A DNA stretch of 64,000 bases from positions 620,001 to 684,000 of the forward strand of contig BDSL01000028.1 of assembly GCA_003116995.1 (NCBI GenBank), given 5' to 3'. Both the position numbers and the translations under genes were made by a program. Below the pieces are notes generated by a model. That model had not been told where the DNA came from and made no database searches. It saw only the letters and a list, made by a program, of their open reading frames with translations. The stretch comes from Yamagishiella unicocca. Its lineage: Eukaryota; Chlorophyta; Chlorophyceae; Chlamydomonadales; Volvocaceae. Below, piece by piece: positions 22,701 through 33,600 of this stretch (its first letter is position 1; each line of letters starts with the position of its first letter).

Positions 22701-23476
22701 TGAGTCCTCTCGCCGCCCCTCTCGCCGCCCCCTCTCGCCGCCCCCTCTCGCCGCACCTCTCGCCGCATCGCATTACGGAGTGTCCTCCCAACTACCCCCT
22801 CCACACGCACGTCGCCTCTTTCCTCCGTTTCCTATGTCGTGCAATCGGGTCTTGCCGCCACGTCACCTGCTCAGGACGCTCGCCAATTCGTGTCTGTCCA
22901 CCGACCCACGGGCCCGTCCCAGCTCTGCGGAGCTGGTGGCACGGCTGCGGTCCCTGCTGGCGGAGAGCGGCGCGTTGCAGGTGCGGCCGCCCCCTGTGGC
23001 TAGTGTCCGTCACCGCATCCTCCCCCGCCCTGCCCTGCCCCGCCGTGCCCTGCCCTTCCCTCCCCCGCCCTTCCCTCCCCCGCCCTGCCCTGGCCTGCCC
23101 TCCCCCGCCCCACCCCCACCACAACCTTTCGCGTGGAACAACCCACATGTGCAACCGCTAACCGCCCAACCACCCCCCGCCCGGTGACCCGCAGGACACC
23201 ATCCAGCGCCGCCCCGTCAGGAGCTCCGCGTACTCGGCGGCCGACCACCCCGGCGGCGGCGGCATCGGCTTCCCGGGCAGCCACACGGCCGCGGCCGCGG
23301 GGGCCATGCTGGGCATTGAGCCCGCGGACTTCAGCCGCCCCAGCCGTCTGCAGCCCCAGCAGCCCCTTCCGCAGCAAGGTATGCACCAGCAGCAGCAGCA
23401 GCAGCACAGCCGGCGCAGGAGGTCCCGCTCTTGCAGCGGCTACGACAGCTCGTCGTTCCCCCTGCACATCCTTTGA
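4718..23476 (+). CDS. Giant GAF-domain TKL (Raf-like) serine/threonine protein kinase
   Basis: This is a probable cytosolic sensor kinase. CDS exons: 4718-5650, 5823-5929, 6442-6592, 6980-7261, 7793-7922, 8742-10003, 10315-10413, 10616-10795, 10955-11068, 11431-12526, 13660-14690, 15663-15729, 16168-16766, 17532-17570, 17842-17906, 18476-18578, 19428-19532, 19825-19927, 20365-20492, 20884-20956, 21175-21239, 21793-21901, 22132-22176, 22432-22576, 22875-22980, 23195-23476. The total is 7,419 nt, about 2,472 residues. GAF-like segments lie near residues 312-535 and 956-1085, split by a roughly 420-residue Ala-rich exon. Long Gln/Ser/Gly linkers follow. The kinase domain is about residues 2052-2380: P-loop GSGGFGTVFRG, lysine in AAVK, catalytic loop HCDLKPAN (HRD Arg replaced by Cys), DFGLVK, MAPE and DIYAFGVLMWEM. 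All key residues are present, so it is probably active. Exon 7 could start at 10294 or 10321 instead. An extra 9-codon exon (17695-17721) is possible. Confidence 0.92.
8489..8665. repeat. Tandem repeat in kinase-1 intron 5
   Basis: Degenerate units built on TTGGTGGATTACGCC and TGATTGATTACACAG alternate a few times. They are intronic, directly upstream of the acceptor for the exon at 8742. Confidence 0.7.
11088..11280. repeat. 34-bp minisatellite in kinase-1 intron 9
   Basis: About five to six near-identical units contain GGGGCTGCAGCCAGGCTAGC. They begin about 20 bp after the donor of the exon ending at 11068. Confidence 0.85.
12615..13010. repeat. GTAGTGAGGGAGGA / AACAAACAAACTGGGA minisatellite in kinase-1 intron 10
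   Basis: Units of about 29-60 bp alternate AGTAGTGAGGGAGGA with AACAAACAAACTGGGAG. The array fills the first third of a roughly 1.1-kb intron. Further on, TG/CG microsatellites and two copies of CCGAAGCACTCTCCTATAAG (near 13469 and 13598) occur in the same intron. Confidence 0.85.
14838..14918. repeat. AT-rich 11-bp tandem repeat in kinase-1 intron 11
   Basis: Seven or so copies of TGTGTAAAATT form an AT-rich island in a GC-rich intron. A central T run is present. Confidence 0.8.
14988..15635. repeat. 34-36-bp minisatellite in kinase-1 intron 11
   Basis: About 18 units contain CCAGCTCCCGGTTGGCTGGT followed by AGTTGGCTGGTCGTTG. Two unit variants (TTGACCCAG and TTGCCCCCAG or TTGCGCCCAG) alternate irregularly, which suggests higher-order duplication. 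The array ends about 25 bp before the acceptor of the small exon at 15663. Confidence 0.9.
15732..16020. repeat. 21-22-bp minisatellite in kinase-1 intron 12
   Basis: About 13 units of GGGAGCGGGCAGGGAATGGT with GC/GA variants. They start immediately after the donor of the exon ending at 15729. Confidence 0.9.
16793..16912. repeat. 31-bp tandem repeat carrying the dispersed intron motif
   Basis: Three to four units contain GTAACGCGGGGGGGTTCGAG and then GGAAACCCGTG. They lie just after the donor of the exon ending at 16766. The unit contains the core of the dispersed intron repeat described under findings. Confidence 0.85.
17255..17520. repeat. 18-bp minisatellite in kinase-1 intron 13
   Basis: About 14-15 units of CCACCGCTTCACTTGCCT with GCGTCACTTGGCT variants. 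The array ends about 10 bp before the acceptor of the 13-codon exon at 17532. Confidence 0.9.
19062..19424. repeat. 12-bp (CCTCCCCGCCAA)n array in the kinase-domain intron
   Basis: About 30 uninterrupted units of CCTCCCCGCCAA, with a few CCTCCCCTCCAA variants and one shortened unit. The array ends only a few bases before the acceptor CCTTCAG of the exon at 19428, so it could serve as an extended polypyrimidine tract. Confidence 0.95.
20608..20810. repeat. About 29-31-bp minisatellite in kinase-1 intron
   Basis: About seven units contain TATGCGTGGCAGGGGTACGG and CACTGCC. They sit between the exons ending at 20492 and starting at 20884. Confidence 0.9.
21265..21612. repeat. Two adjacent arrays: GGGAGGGAGGAGGGCAAG repeats and ATTGGTTATTGGTTAT repeats
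   Basis: About four units of roughly 56 bp built on GGAGGGAGGGAGGGAGGAGG and GCAAGTTACTCCAGG are followed by an abrupt switch at about 21503. The second array is AT-rich, built on TTATTGGTTATATTGG. Both are intronic, between the exons ending at 21239 and starting at 21793. Confidence 0.9.
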
Positions 23477-26400
23477 TGAGCCCGAGGGACTGGGGGAGGG
23501 CAGGGCAAGGGAGGAGGCGCAGCTCCAGGGAGGGGAGGGCAGGAGGCGCAGCTCCAGGGAGGGGAGGGCAGGGGGCGCAGCTCCAGGGAGGGGAGGGCAG
23601 GGGGCGCAGCTCCAGGGAGGGAAGGGCAGGGGGCGCAGCTCCAGGGAGGGAAGGGCAGGAGGCGCAGCCGCGGGCACAGCCGTGAGCCCCGCGCCGCCCA
23701 CGAGGCGAGCTACATACAACACGGCTTGGCCGGGAAAACGAGGGACGGCGGCGGCGGCTGGCGTGGTATTTCACGTCCAGGGCGGGCGCCGCTGGCCAGA
23801 CGCTGTACGGAACAACGGACTTCGATTTGTCGGCTGAATGGCTTCAGAGCGCTGGGCCCAGCTTTCGATCCTGCCCAGTGCCTGCGCGGGGGCCGGGGCG
23901 CATAGCTGACTCGCAGACCAGATCGTTTCGTGTGCCACTCTGCAAACAGAGGCCGCGTCAGTCTGACTCCGTCTCTCTGTTTGCTCCGCGGCAGCGAGAG
24001 GAAGCAATGGCGCTCATCTGGGCTGCTAGCGGCTGCGGCCGCGCTCCAATGCGGCTGTCGATGGGGACAGCCGGGATGGGTCCCAATGGAGCCTTGGCCG
24101 GAGGCCCCTGGCTAATGCTGCGAAGCAGAGCGGGGCAGGCAAGCAGGCGTGGGGAGGATCTCGGCGGGGTCACCGCAGCCATGGGCTACATCCGCCAGGG
24201 GGATAGGTCACAATCCCCACACGGGCATACATCACGTGATGGCTCACAACAAGTCGTGCCCTCCCCTCGATGTTTTTCTCTTCGAGGAAGGCAGCTCAGT
24301 TTTCAGTGTCGTACTCGTACTGTAGTCGTGAAACCCGCCGCGAATAGAACACATCCATTGCAACCATGCGGATGTATTGGCGTTTTCATTAAACCAAAGC
24401 AAATGAGTGATCGAGTAATCATAGCCCCGGGAGGGCGCGCTCTCGGCCTCCCTCCCGGGCCGCCTCACATGTGAAGCGCCCGAGCCGTGCGGCGCGTGCG
24501 GTGGAATTGCGCGGAGGGCTGTTTTGCGAGCGCTGCGATGTCACTGATCAATATCGTTGGACGGCAAGTGAAGATATGGGTGCTGATCTACAGCGGCCGC
24601 TAGCTGCTGGCCTTACCCATTCTAAATTTATAACATGATCAAAGCACTGTACTGCGCAGGTGGGTCGGGTTGCTGCAGGGTTTAGGCAAGGCTGAGTGGA
24701 TGTGGAGTTGTGGACGGCTGCGGTCGGGTCGGGTCGGGTGGTGTTGATTTTTGGCGTATTAGCCGGTATGGCTGTTGTGGTGTGCGCTCTGCTGCTGCCC
24801 ACTGCGCTCCGGAACCAATGACAGGGTCTTGCCGCGCAGCAGGCAGCTGAAGCGCCGGTCGGCGCCGGAGGCAGCCGAGGCGGCCTCTTTTGGTGCGGGT
24901 TGCTGCGCGGCCCTCGTCGCCTAGGACCGGGAGGACCGGGTTGCACCTTCAATGCTCTGAATGGGCACACGCACACGCGTGCTCGTAGGTTGTTGCTTTG
25001 TGGACACGATTCGGCACTGGATGAGCCGCCGCGTGTATGCGGTGAGTGTGTGTAGGGACGCAGGGCTATGCAGCAGGTGGCCGGCAGCCGGCGGCTTCGG
25101 ACGTTGACTGTCGTTGACTGTTGTGTGGCTGGAACCCTCCTGGAGCAGCGTCTCCTGGGCTGCTCCCCGGCTGGGTTGGGCCGGGCTAAGAGATAGTTGG
25201 GGTTGGGAGCAGGCGAGGGTTGGGAGCAGGCGGGGGTTGGGAACAGGCGGGGGTTGGGAGCAGGCGAGGGTTGGGAGCAGGCGAGGGTGCAGCTCCGCGC
25301 TCCGCCCTTTCTCCAACAGTGCGGGAGCCAGCGCGCAACGCAACCTCTTGCTATGTGGTTACCCGGCGTCGCGGCGCCGCTCTTTTGGGCGGTAACGAGC
25401 GTTTGAAAGCGCCACCGTAGCCTCGTTCTGGCTAATTTTGGAATTTTGGTTTTTTCCTTTCTTTGCTGTGCTGCTAAGGGCGAGAAGCGAAGGTGCCGCA
25501 GCAGGCGCCCTGGCGCATGCGGACGGGGTCGATCAGGTCCTCGTCGCGTCAAGGTTAAAAGTGAGAAAGCGGTTGGAAGAGCGAGATGGTGGAGCTGTTG
25601 AGTTGCCAGCGCGTTGCCAGGGTCCCAAATAAGCACTGAGTGATCAGCATTGCATCAAGCTGGACGAGCACATGACGCCATTGTACGACATGGAGAAAAA
25701 CACCTGTGATGTGCCTATTCGAATGGAATCCATTTCGCCGTCGCACTCGGCTGGTCGAAGCTGTGTCGTGTGTGTCTAGGGCGTTGGCGCGGGGTTGGTT
25801 CTTTTGTCTGGTGCCTCCGTGGCCTTGCCTAGCTGTCAACTAGCCGCTCCGGGCCCCAATGGTGAGGAGGTAGGGGCGGAGCGGGGAGCGGCTCCTGCTG
25901 CGCTCGGCGCTGTTGCGTTTGTCCGCCAGCGCGTTGCGCAACACGCCAGGTGGCAGAGCCGGGGGAGCGTGCGTCGCGGGAATCTAAGAATGGGCAGAGG
26001 AAGGCGCAGGCGGGCTCGACCAGGAGTATGTAGCATGGTTGGGGGCCGTGTTTGAGGCGGCTTACGGCAACACGTGCTCGACACCCTTGGGATCGCCCTT
26101 GGTGGGCTCCTCGATTTTTGTGCGGATCGTATGGCACTCGGTAGTTGTTCGCACAAGTCGAGGGGTGCGCTCGGCATGACGCGTCCTGGGATTGCGTTGC
26201 GGCTTGGTTGTTTTGGTGTCGGACGTAGCCCGAATGCAACACCTACGTTTAGGCTGCAGAATCCCTAGAGTGTGCTCTCGTCATTGCGTACCACGATACT
26301 GGCAGTTAGGAACTTTGAGCGACCTGTTTGTGCGGTCGCTTTGATAGACTTAAAAGGGTAGGATAGCGCTCCAGGCCAAGACCGCATGCCGCGCTGCAGC

Positions 26401-26873
26401 GGCGCTTAAGACGAGCCACCCTCACCCAGCCCGCAATGCAGTCCGCTGTGTCCTGACTCGACCCAGCCGCCCAGCAACAATCACCTCCAGCCGACATCGT
26501 AGGTGGGTAGGTGGAACCTCCCACAAGCAAGGTAGCGGGTACAGGTTCCCGTACAGGTTCCCGCCGTACAGGTTCCCGCTGCCCGCCCACAGAACCCCAG
26601 TGTAGCACCTTTATGCCATTAAACCGCCTCGGCCAACCTATGCGCTGTGCGCCGTACAGTCGCTGGCCTCGTCGGGACGCATCAGCAGGCAGGACGGCGC
26701 GGCTGCTGCTGTCGTGCGCGGCCGTACACGCTGGGTGTCTTTCGCCGCCGTCCTCCCAGACCGGTCCTGCAGCTTCCCTCGCGGATCATCCCTTAACCCC
26801 CCTCCCCTCTCCTCATTTCCAACCAGCTGGACTGGCCTCTGGACCGGCCTCCCCTCCCCTGAACCCAACTCCG
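23477..26873. other. Convergent intergenic region (kinase 1 / AP-1 sigma)
   Basis: This region should hold the two 3' UTRs. No further gene could be supported. A roughly 29-31-bp repeat with GGAGGGCAGGAGGCGCAGCT lies at about 23495-23670, directly after the kinase stop. A 17-bp repeat with GGTTGGGAGCAGGCGAG lies at about 25190-25290. A 362-codon minus-strand frame at 24548-25636 runs across this repeat and shows no family features. I saw no clear TGTAA signal for the kinase gene within the first kilobase. Confidence 0.5.
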
Positions 26874-28086
26874 CTACTTGGGCGGGCCGTCGTCGGTGGT
26901 CCCGTTCTTGGCGTTCTCTACCAGCTGGTCCTGGTCGTGTATGTGTTTGTGGATCGCCTTCTTGCTGGGCTCCTGCAGCTCGCCTGGGGGAGGGACGGGA
27001 CGGGGCGGAGAGGTCGGATGGGAGGTGCGCGTGGGGCGCGGTAGGGTCCAGCTGCAGGGGTGCGGTAGGGCCGAGCAGCAGGCGTGTCGGGCCTTTCCTT
27101 GGCCGCCGTTCGGAACCTGGCCAACAGCGCAGGGTACCTAATGCGGCCGCATGCCCTCCACAGCCCACACACACACGCACAGGACGACCCTCACACGTGC
27201 GGATGCATGTTGATTTAGGCACGGTTGTGAAGAGGTGTGCTGCGCTGGGGCTGGACGCAAGGAGGCCGTGGCTTGTGCGTCACAACCGGCCCCTCGAATC
27301 GTTGTCAGGCGCACCACTCACCTGACCGCCACTACGACCCCCCGCCACGGCCCACCCGGCATGCCGCAGCCCCACCCACCCGCCACCAGCAGCTCGTCCA
27401 GGATGTAGTACGCCTTATGGAAGTTGAAGATGAGGTCCAGCTCGCACACATTCTGGAAGTATCGGTCCAGGACCTCCACGAACCTGCCGCGCACGTCACA
27501 GGGCCGGGGAGCCGGGATTGACTGGGGCAACGAGGCAGCCAGGTGCGTGCGTGCCAAAGGGGCATGTTGGCATAGCACGCAATTTGGCACATGTAGGATG
27601 CTGTGGAGCGACTGCTCCTCACAACTGGGATGCTCGTCCCCAACGCTGCCCCCCGGGTCACTGCTTCAATGCTGCACCAGCGCTGAGGAGAACATGCCCC
27701 ATGCTGAATCCCCTTGCCTTTCCGTCTTTCCTAAACATCCCCAGCGCTCACTCGTGGATAATCTCAAGTGTGATGAGCTCGTTGTCTCCCACATCAACGC
27801 CGCATACAAAGTATAAGCTGGCATATCGTTTGTATATGAGCTTGATATTCTTCCAGTCCAAGAAGTTGCACAGTTTGAGCGGCCGAGCTAGAATCATGGG
27901 TGTGATCTCCTTCACAACTCGCGCTCGCTCCTTCATGTTGTAAGTCGAGTACCATTTTGCCAGGCGCACTTTCCCTTGGCGACTCATAAGGATAACGAAA
28001 TGTATCTGCGGCGGTGGCCCGGAGTCTGGGGTTTTAAACCGTCACAGGTGGATGGCATGCTCAGCCGCAGCGAGTTTGCCCACCAT
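26874..28086 (-). CDS. AP1S1: AP-1 clathrin adaptor complex, sigma (small) subunit
   Basis: This is the small sigma chain of the AP-1 complex, which sorts cargo between trans-Golgi and endosomes. CDS exons on the minus strand are 28086-28084, 28005-27752, 27483-27380 and 26983-26874, giving 156 residues; AP-1 sigma is usually near 157-161. Family blocks are clear: [26 protein letters not shown]-type [63 protein letters not shown] and GELQEPSK. The frame upstream of the internal Met at 27987 reads IHFVIL back to an acceptor (CCGCCGCAG). The initiator ATG must therefore come from an upstream exon. The best candidate is ATG|GTGGGC at 28086, which leaves a 78-nt intron. The C-terminus ends [14 protein letters not shown]. 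The identity is firm; the position of the first exon is an inference. Confidence 0.95.
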
Positions 28087-30611
28087 GATTGACGCCCGAG
28101 TTGGCCTCCCGGCCCTCAGCCCTCGGCCCTTGTAGGATTGCTCGAAGTGGTTGGCGACTTGGAGAAGGGGCGAGCAGCTACCTTTCCAAAGTCCACATAA
28201 TCGTCTGTGTTAATTGACCTTGTAAAGGCACTATATTCGCGCACGACCTTGCTCCTTGCAGGATGTATCTGTGGCGTCTAGACCGTGCCTGGTTTCTGAG
28301 TTGACTGCTGTAGGCGCGTTGGTAGGCAATGAAGCACGACTTGTTCTTCCACCAAGCAGTATTTTGCAGCAACAGGTAAAACTATGACAAGAGCTTAGGC
28401 AACGCAAGAAGCGAGTGCCTTGTTTGGAGTGTAAGCGAGGCGACCGAACCACCAGACACTTGTTTACAGCGTCTAAAGGAATATGTAAGATTCACGTATA
28501 GTTGACACCATACCAACCCTACATTGCACCGTAATCAAGACAGTTGATCAACCTCCCCATGTGGTACAGCCTTCGCCTGGATTCTAAGCGTGCCAAGCGC
28601 CATGCTGGTGAAGACGCAGGTGCGGCGTACGTACTTTGATCACACTTGGCGTACTCGGCTCGTTAGTTACTAGTGGGTTGCGAGGGTGCATGCACGACCG
28701 TGGGCAGGAGCCCATGTATGTGTTTCTGCGTGCTTGTGCTGCTTACCAGGCGGGTACCGCAGACTGTGTTGCTTCAGGCAGTTATTGAGCGTGCGTATGG
28801 CCCTGAAAGCCACGGACCTACAGTAGTAAGCCTCTAAAAACCCTCGGACTGGGCTCCGATTTCCTAGCGGGTGCCCGCGCCGTGTCCTGACCTGCAGCTG
28901 CGCAAAGGCTTGCAGCCAGGTGTCCATGGCCCTCGTTTGATGCCGCTGTTTCCGGTACCAAAAGATGGTTAAACGCAACTCAGCGCAAAACCGTATGCGT
29001 ACAGTTGTATACGATTGGTCTGCTAATGCTGTTGGATACTTGGATCTGGATTACATCCGGTACTTCATAGGGGCTGTTTGGTGGCGAAGCAAATTCCGGG
29101 CGTGCAGCCGTGTGGAGCCTACGCCCAAGGCCCCAGGCCGTACTAGGAACCCCAGGGGAGCCGTACAACAACCACAATGCCCCCGTCCCTTCTGGACCGC
29201 CATCTTCACCGGCTTGGTTTGTCGACCGTGTATTCGCGGATTCTCCTAAAACCCCCCCCCCAGCACCGCCGCCACTGCCGCGCTCTTACCAGATGCCAGA
29301 CCAAAAGCTGCACCGGGGGAACTCAGGCAACGGATAACCTTGGAAACACGTTCAAACCGCCTCTTGGGCCTCATACAGGCCAGGCATAGAACCCTAACAA
29401 AAATGCTTTCTCAACGCTCCCTGAGCGGCATTACCCGGGTGTTGACAGCACCTAAAGCCTCAACTGGTCGGTGGTATTAGTAACCATTGTTTCTTCCCAT
29501 CTCGCTATGGGCGTCGGCCCGTTTCGGGTGTGGGACGTTTCCGGGATCTTGGTGGGGGGGTTATCCGGTTGTGTTGCCGAGGCGTGCTGCTGTCTCTCCT
29601 GGTCTGCTTGGGATGCATGTGGCCATGTGCAGGGGAGCCATCAGCGCAACCTCCCCCTGTGTATTGGTGCTTGCTGCTTCCTCTGGGCTCTCGGTTGTGA
29701 GGCTCTGGGTGGTTTGCCTTTCGGAACCGTCGGTTTTCCTTGCTTTCCTTGTCTCTTTCAGTGTCAGGCGATGCGCACGATGGCTCTACCGTTTAAGGTC
29801 TGGAGCCCACTGTAGCAATTACAACAAGAACAGTGAATCGACCCTGTGGCAAGCTTGTGCCTGTTACACGCCAGGTCTGGAGACGCGCGGCGCAGGCTGC
29901 AATCACACGGATGCAGCTACCCGAAGCGCGTTAGATGACAAGTGCAAGGAAAATGGCCCCAAAAGGCAAGTGAAATCGGCCCCAGTAGCAAGTGAAATCG
30001 GCCCCAGTAGCAAGTGAAACCGCCACAAGTGGCAAGTACAATCACCACAAATAGTTTTTTACGAACATCCAGGATTATGAATTCACGCCGCATGAAGGAA
30101 AGATTTGCCCAGATCCGCGCCTAAATAATCTAGTTAAGATGGGAGCCAGGCACGCGCAAAGCCACTCACATGGGACTCCACCAACTCCACCACACAGCGC
30201 CGAACGAACGCACCGAACATCAACCCGAGACGCGCTTGGTCCCAAAATTGCACTACAGTACCTTCGGACCGGACTTGAGGTAGGCATTTCAACCATGCCT
30301 ACTGTGTTAAGCCCGCCGATTAACGTGCGAGCCATCAGTTCCTATTCTGCCTCCGACGCCCACCTCCCTCCGACCATGTACCGCCCCCCCTGCTCCTCTC
30401 CAGTTCTGCCTCCGACCCCCACCCTCCTCCGACCATTTACCCCCCTCCTTGCTCCTCTCCAGTTCTGCCTCCCACCCCCACCTCCCTCCGACCATTTACC
30501 CCCTTCCTTGCTCCTCTCCAGTTCTGCCTCCGACCCCCGCCTCCCTCCGACCATGTACCCCCCTCCTTGCTCCTCTCCCGTCTTCCCTCTGCCGCCCGGT
30601 GCCGGGGCGCG
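28087..30611. other. Intergenic region upstream of AP-1 sigma, downstream of the methyltransferase gene
   Basis: It holds the AP-1 sigma promoter/5' UTR (left) and the methyltransferase 3' UTR (right). No additional gene is supported. Features seen: a copy of a dispersed motif (ATTCGCGGATTCTC) near 29230; about three repeats of AATCGGCCCCAGTAGCAAGT near 29970-30030; and a roughly 60-bp tandem repeat at 30345-30590. Candidate minus-strand poly(A) signals (TTACA on the plus strand) include one at 29864-29868. Confidence 0.45.
30345..30590. repeat. About 60-bp pyrimidine-rich tandem repeat next to the methyltransferase stop codon
   Basis: About four units contain CTCCTCTCCAGTTCTGCCTC and ACCTCCCTCCGACCAT. 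The array ends about 20 bp from the stop codon of the leftward gene, so it lies in that gene's 3' UTR. Confidence 0.85.
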
Positions 30612-33600
30612 TCACTGCGCTCGCTTCCGCCCGCCGGCGCCCATGAGCGCCGCGAGGCCCTCCTTGATATCCGCGACCTGGTCGAGCACGCCCCCCCTGA
30701 CCTCCTCCTGCTCCTTCACCCTTACCAACAGAAACTCCGCGCCGCAGTAGGGCCCCCCTGCCTCATCCGAAGGCTTGTCCTCACGTGCCACAACCGCGTA
30801 ACCCAGCTGCGCCAGGTGCAGGAACAAGGTGCTCATCTCACCGCCGTCGAATCGAACCCTCCTGGGCGCATCCGTCACGGCGGGGTCGGCGGCCGTAGAC
30901 GCCGGCTTCACGCCGTCGCGGGTGCCAAAGGGCCACCATTTCGACCGCCCCTCAGCCAGCGGCTTCGGGCGCGGCGGCGGCGGCAGGCCTTGCTCGTGGC
31001 CGAAGCTGTCCATCCAGTTATGGACCTCGATGGCGATGAAGCTGGGCAGGCCGGGCGTTTTGGGGCCCCACTCCGAAAGCAGTTGCCACTCGTTGCCCTC
31101 CACGTCAATCCTTAGAATCTGTACGTCCGGCCCCGAGTCGCGGCTGCGGACACGGCGGGAGGCCCGCTGCAGGAGGCGGCGAGTGATGCCTCCGCGCCCC
31201 CAGCCGACCCCCCCGTCCGCACCCGATACCCCGCCGGAGTCGCCCTCCTCGCCGTCGCCCTGCACGGCTGCGTGCTGCCCCTTCCAAACGCCCTGTTGCT
31301 GCACACCCTGCGGCTCGACCTCCAGCAGCTTCCTAGGGTCATATCCGCGGGCCGCCAGTCCCAGCGGCCTGGCGGCCTTGAGTAAGCCCTCCCAGTCGAG
31401 CACCTGATGAGGCGTCGCGATGGACAGGGTTCGGGGCTCGAGTCGGGTTCGGGGCTCGTGTCGGGTTCGGGGCTCGTGTCGGGTTCGGGGCTCGTGTCGG
31501 AATTGGGCTATCGCGCTCGTTGTTAGGGCAAGGGCAAGGGCGCGAACGGAGGTCGGGGCCAAGCAGAGCAGACTCGCGAACGTCGCTGCTCGGGGGGCAC
31601 TCCGAGCTGTCGGGTCCCAGTCACGAGGGCCCAGCCACGGAGCCGACGCTGAGAGGGACTTTGTGCTTGCGTTCATAATAACGCTTGTGTGTTAGGGCAA
31701 CCTGGTCAGCGTGTGCATGTCAAGAGCCACGAGGCCGACATGAAGCTGGGTTGACACATGCGAGGCTGTGCCGTCGGGTGCTCAAACGATTGCCCAATCG
31801 ACAACGCCGGCGCTTGCTCTCACGTGACCCGGGTGGCTCCGCATCATCTCCTTGCTGCCCGCGCAGAAGCTGTGGACGGCGTGGACGGAGCGGTTGAGCG
31901 TCAACTGCTCGGCCGCCTTATCCATTGTACATCCAAAAGTGTGAACCGAGCACTGCGAGGTGAATGCAGGGCGGGGTCGGGCGCAGGGAGTGGGTCATTG
32001 AGGTTAGGGAATCGAGGTGGGGGTGGATGGGCTAGGGAGGGTGGAGGGGTTTTGGAGGGTTTTGAGGAAGACCCGTGGAGGGTTTTGGAGGGTTTTGAGG
32101 AAGACCCGTGGATGCGAGAAAAAATCGTTTAGAGGAGACGTTTCAAGATGCATGCTGGAGAACTGGGGTGAGGATAAAAAAGACGAAGGTTTTGGAGGGT
32201 GGGGATGGCGAGAAGACCCAGATAGACCCAGATACACGACACGAGAGGCGGTGGGTGGGGGTGGAGGGCGCACCACGACACCACAGCTGAGTCGTTGGGG
32301 GTGAGGATGGTGGGCTTTGCTCCCCTCCGTGCCGCTCCATGCTGGTTCCATAAAAAGCGGTTGTGCAGCTGCCCGCCATGCCGGTAGCAGCGATTGTGGT
32401 CACAGCAGTCCAGAAGGCGCGGCAACGGGTGGGTGACGTTGCTACGCACAGGGTAGCAGTCAACCTGGACCCGGCTTGTGAACGGCCCTACGGCATCTGC
32501 TCGAGCCGCGTAGGAGCCGGAGGCCCAGAAAATTTGGCCGGCAGCTGACCCTCTTCGGAACCCCTCTGCGCAACCCTCTAGAGAGAGCGATGCTTGGGGG
32601 GCGGCCGCCCGGCGCTTAAGCCTGGACTCCGACCCAGGGTCTATCCCTATTTGTTTTCATTCCCATTCATGGCGTTTCCAAGGGGTGCCTCGCTACCCGC
32701 ACAGCAGCTGATTTCCCATACAAACACGCACTCCCCTCCGCCCCCCTCCCCCTCCTCCCTGGCCCCTCCTCCCTGCCCGCGTCCCCCTCCTCCCTGCCCG
32801 CTTCCCCTCCTCCCACCCCCCGCACCCCGTCCTCCCGCCCCCCGCCCCCCATCTTACCGGCGTACGCGTTAACGCCTCTTTCTCAAAAGAGAAATCAGGC
32901 TCTTTCCTGCTGGACCCCAGGGAAAGCACCACGCAGTCCGACCGGGCTGGCTGGGGCATCGGCAAACACATCCACATGGAGCCGCCGTGCGGCTCGCTGC
33001 ATGGGTGTCGGAAGGTGCGGGCGGGAAGGTGGTATAGATAAGACCTGGCGGGAACGAAAACGGCAATGGACAGGCGCTGCGCACGACCCTTCAGCCGCAG
33101 TGTCCTTTAACCCTAAGCCCTCCACTCCAGGCAGACGCTGACGCGCCTCCTTAGCACCAGGGCCATGCAGCTATGGGGTTGATCCGCACCGCCGTCTAAA
33201 GGCCGTGCTGTTGGCTCTTCACCTTCCTGGCCTTAAAGAATCTAAGCACGCATGCATATCACGTGGCTTCACGCCAATCCTTATACCGCAAATCGCACGG
33301 CTCTCTCACGTGGGGTGCTCCGTGGGCTCCATAGGGCCCACTCGCGTGAGGCGCGAGGGCGGCGGACAGGTGACGATCGGGTTGAACAGGCCGAACGGCG
33401 CCTGGCCGACGTAGCGGCTCGTGGAATGGAAAGTGAGCATGTTCCGCAGCAACCTTGCCTCGAACCTGTGTGGCGAACAGCTTGTTGGGTTAGTCGGAGG
33501 GCAAGGTGTTGGCATGCAGCGGCTACTGGAAGTGAACGGGGGGTTTCCATCTCTTAGGGTTCCTGGCACCGAGGAGCAGCGGCAACTAGGACTGTGCAAT

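Noticed and set aside
24548..25636. A 362-codon minus-strand ORF as a gene
   Set aside because: It crosses a 17-bp tandem repeat, has no domain or membrane pattern, and lies between two convergent 3' ends.
27748..27987. AP-1 sigma starting at the internal ATG 27987 (MSRQGKV)
   Set aside because: The six codons upstream (IHFVIL) match the conserved family N-terminus and run to a good acceptor, so the true start is further upstream.
32300..32464. Open segment VDCYPVRSNVTHPLP as the fourth methyltransferase exon
   Set aside because: It follows an acceptor in phase, but the segment at 31824-31952 gives the family motif CSVHTFGCT in the same phase with proper splice sites. The 32464 segment is therefore intronic.
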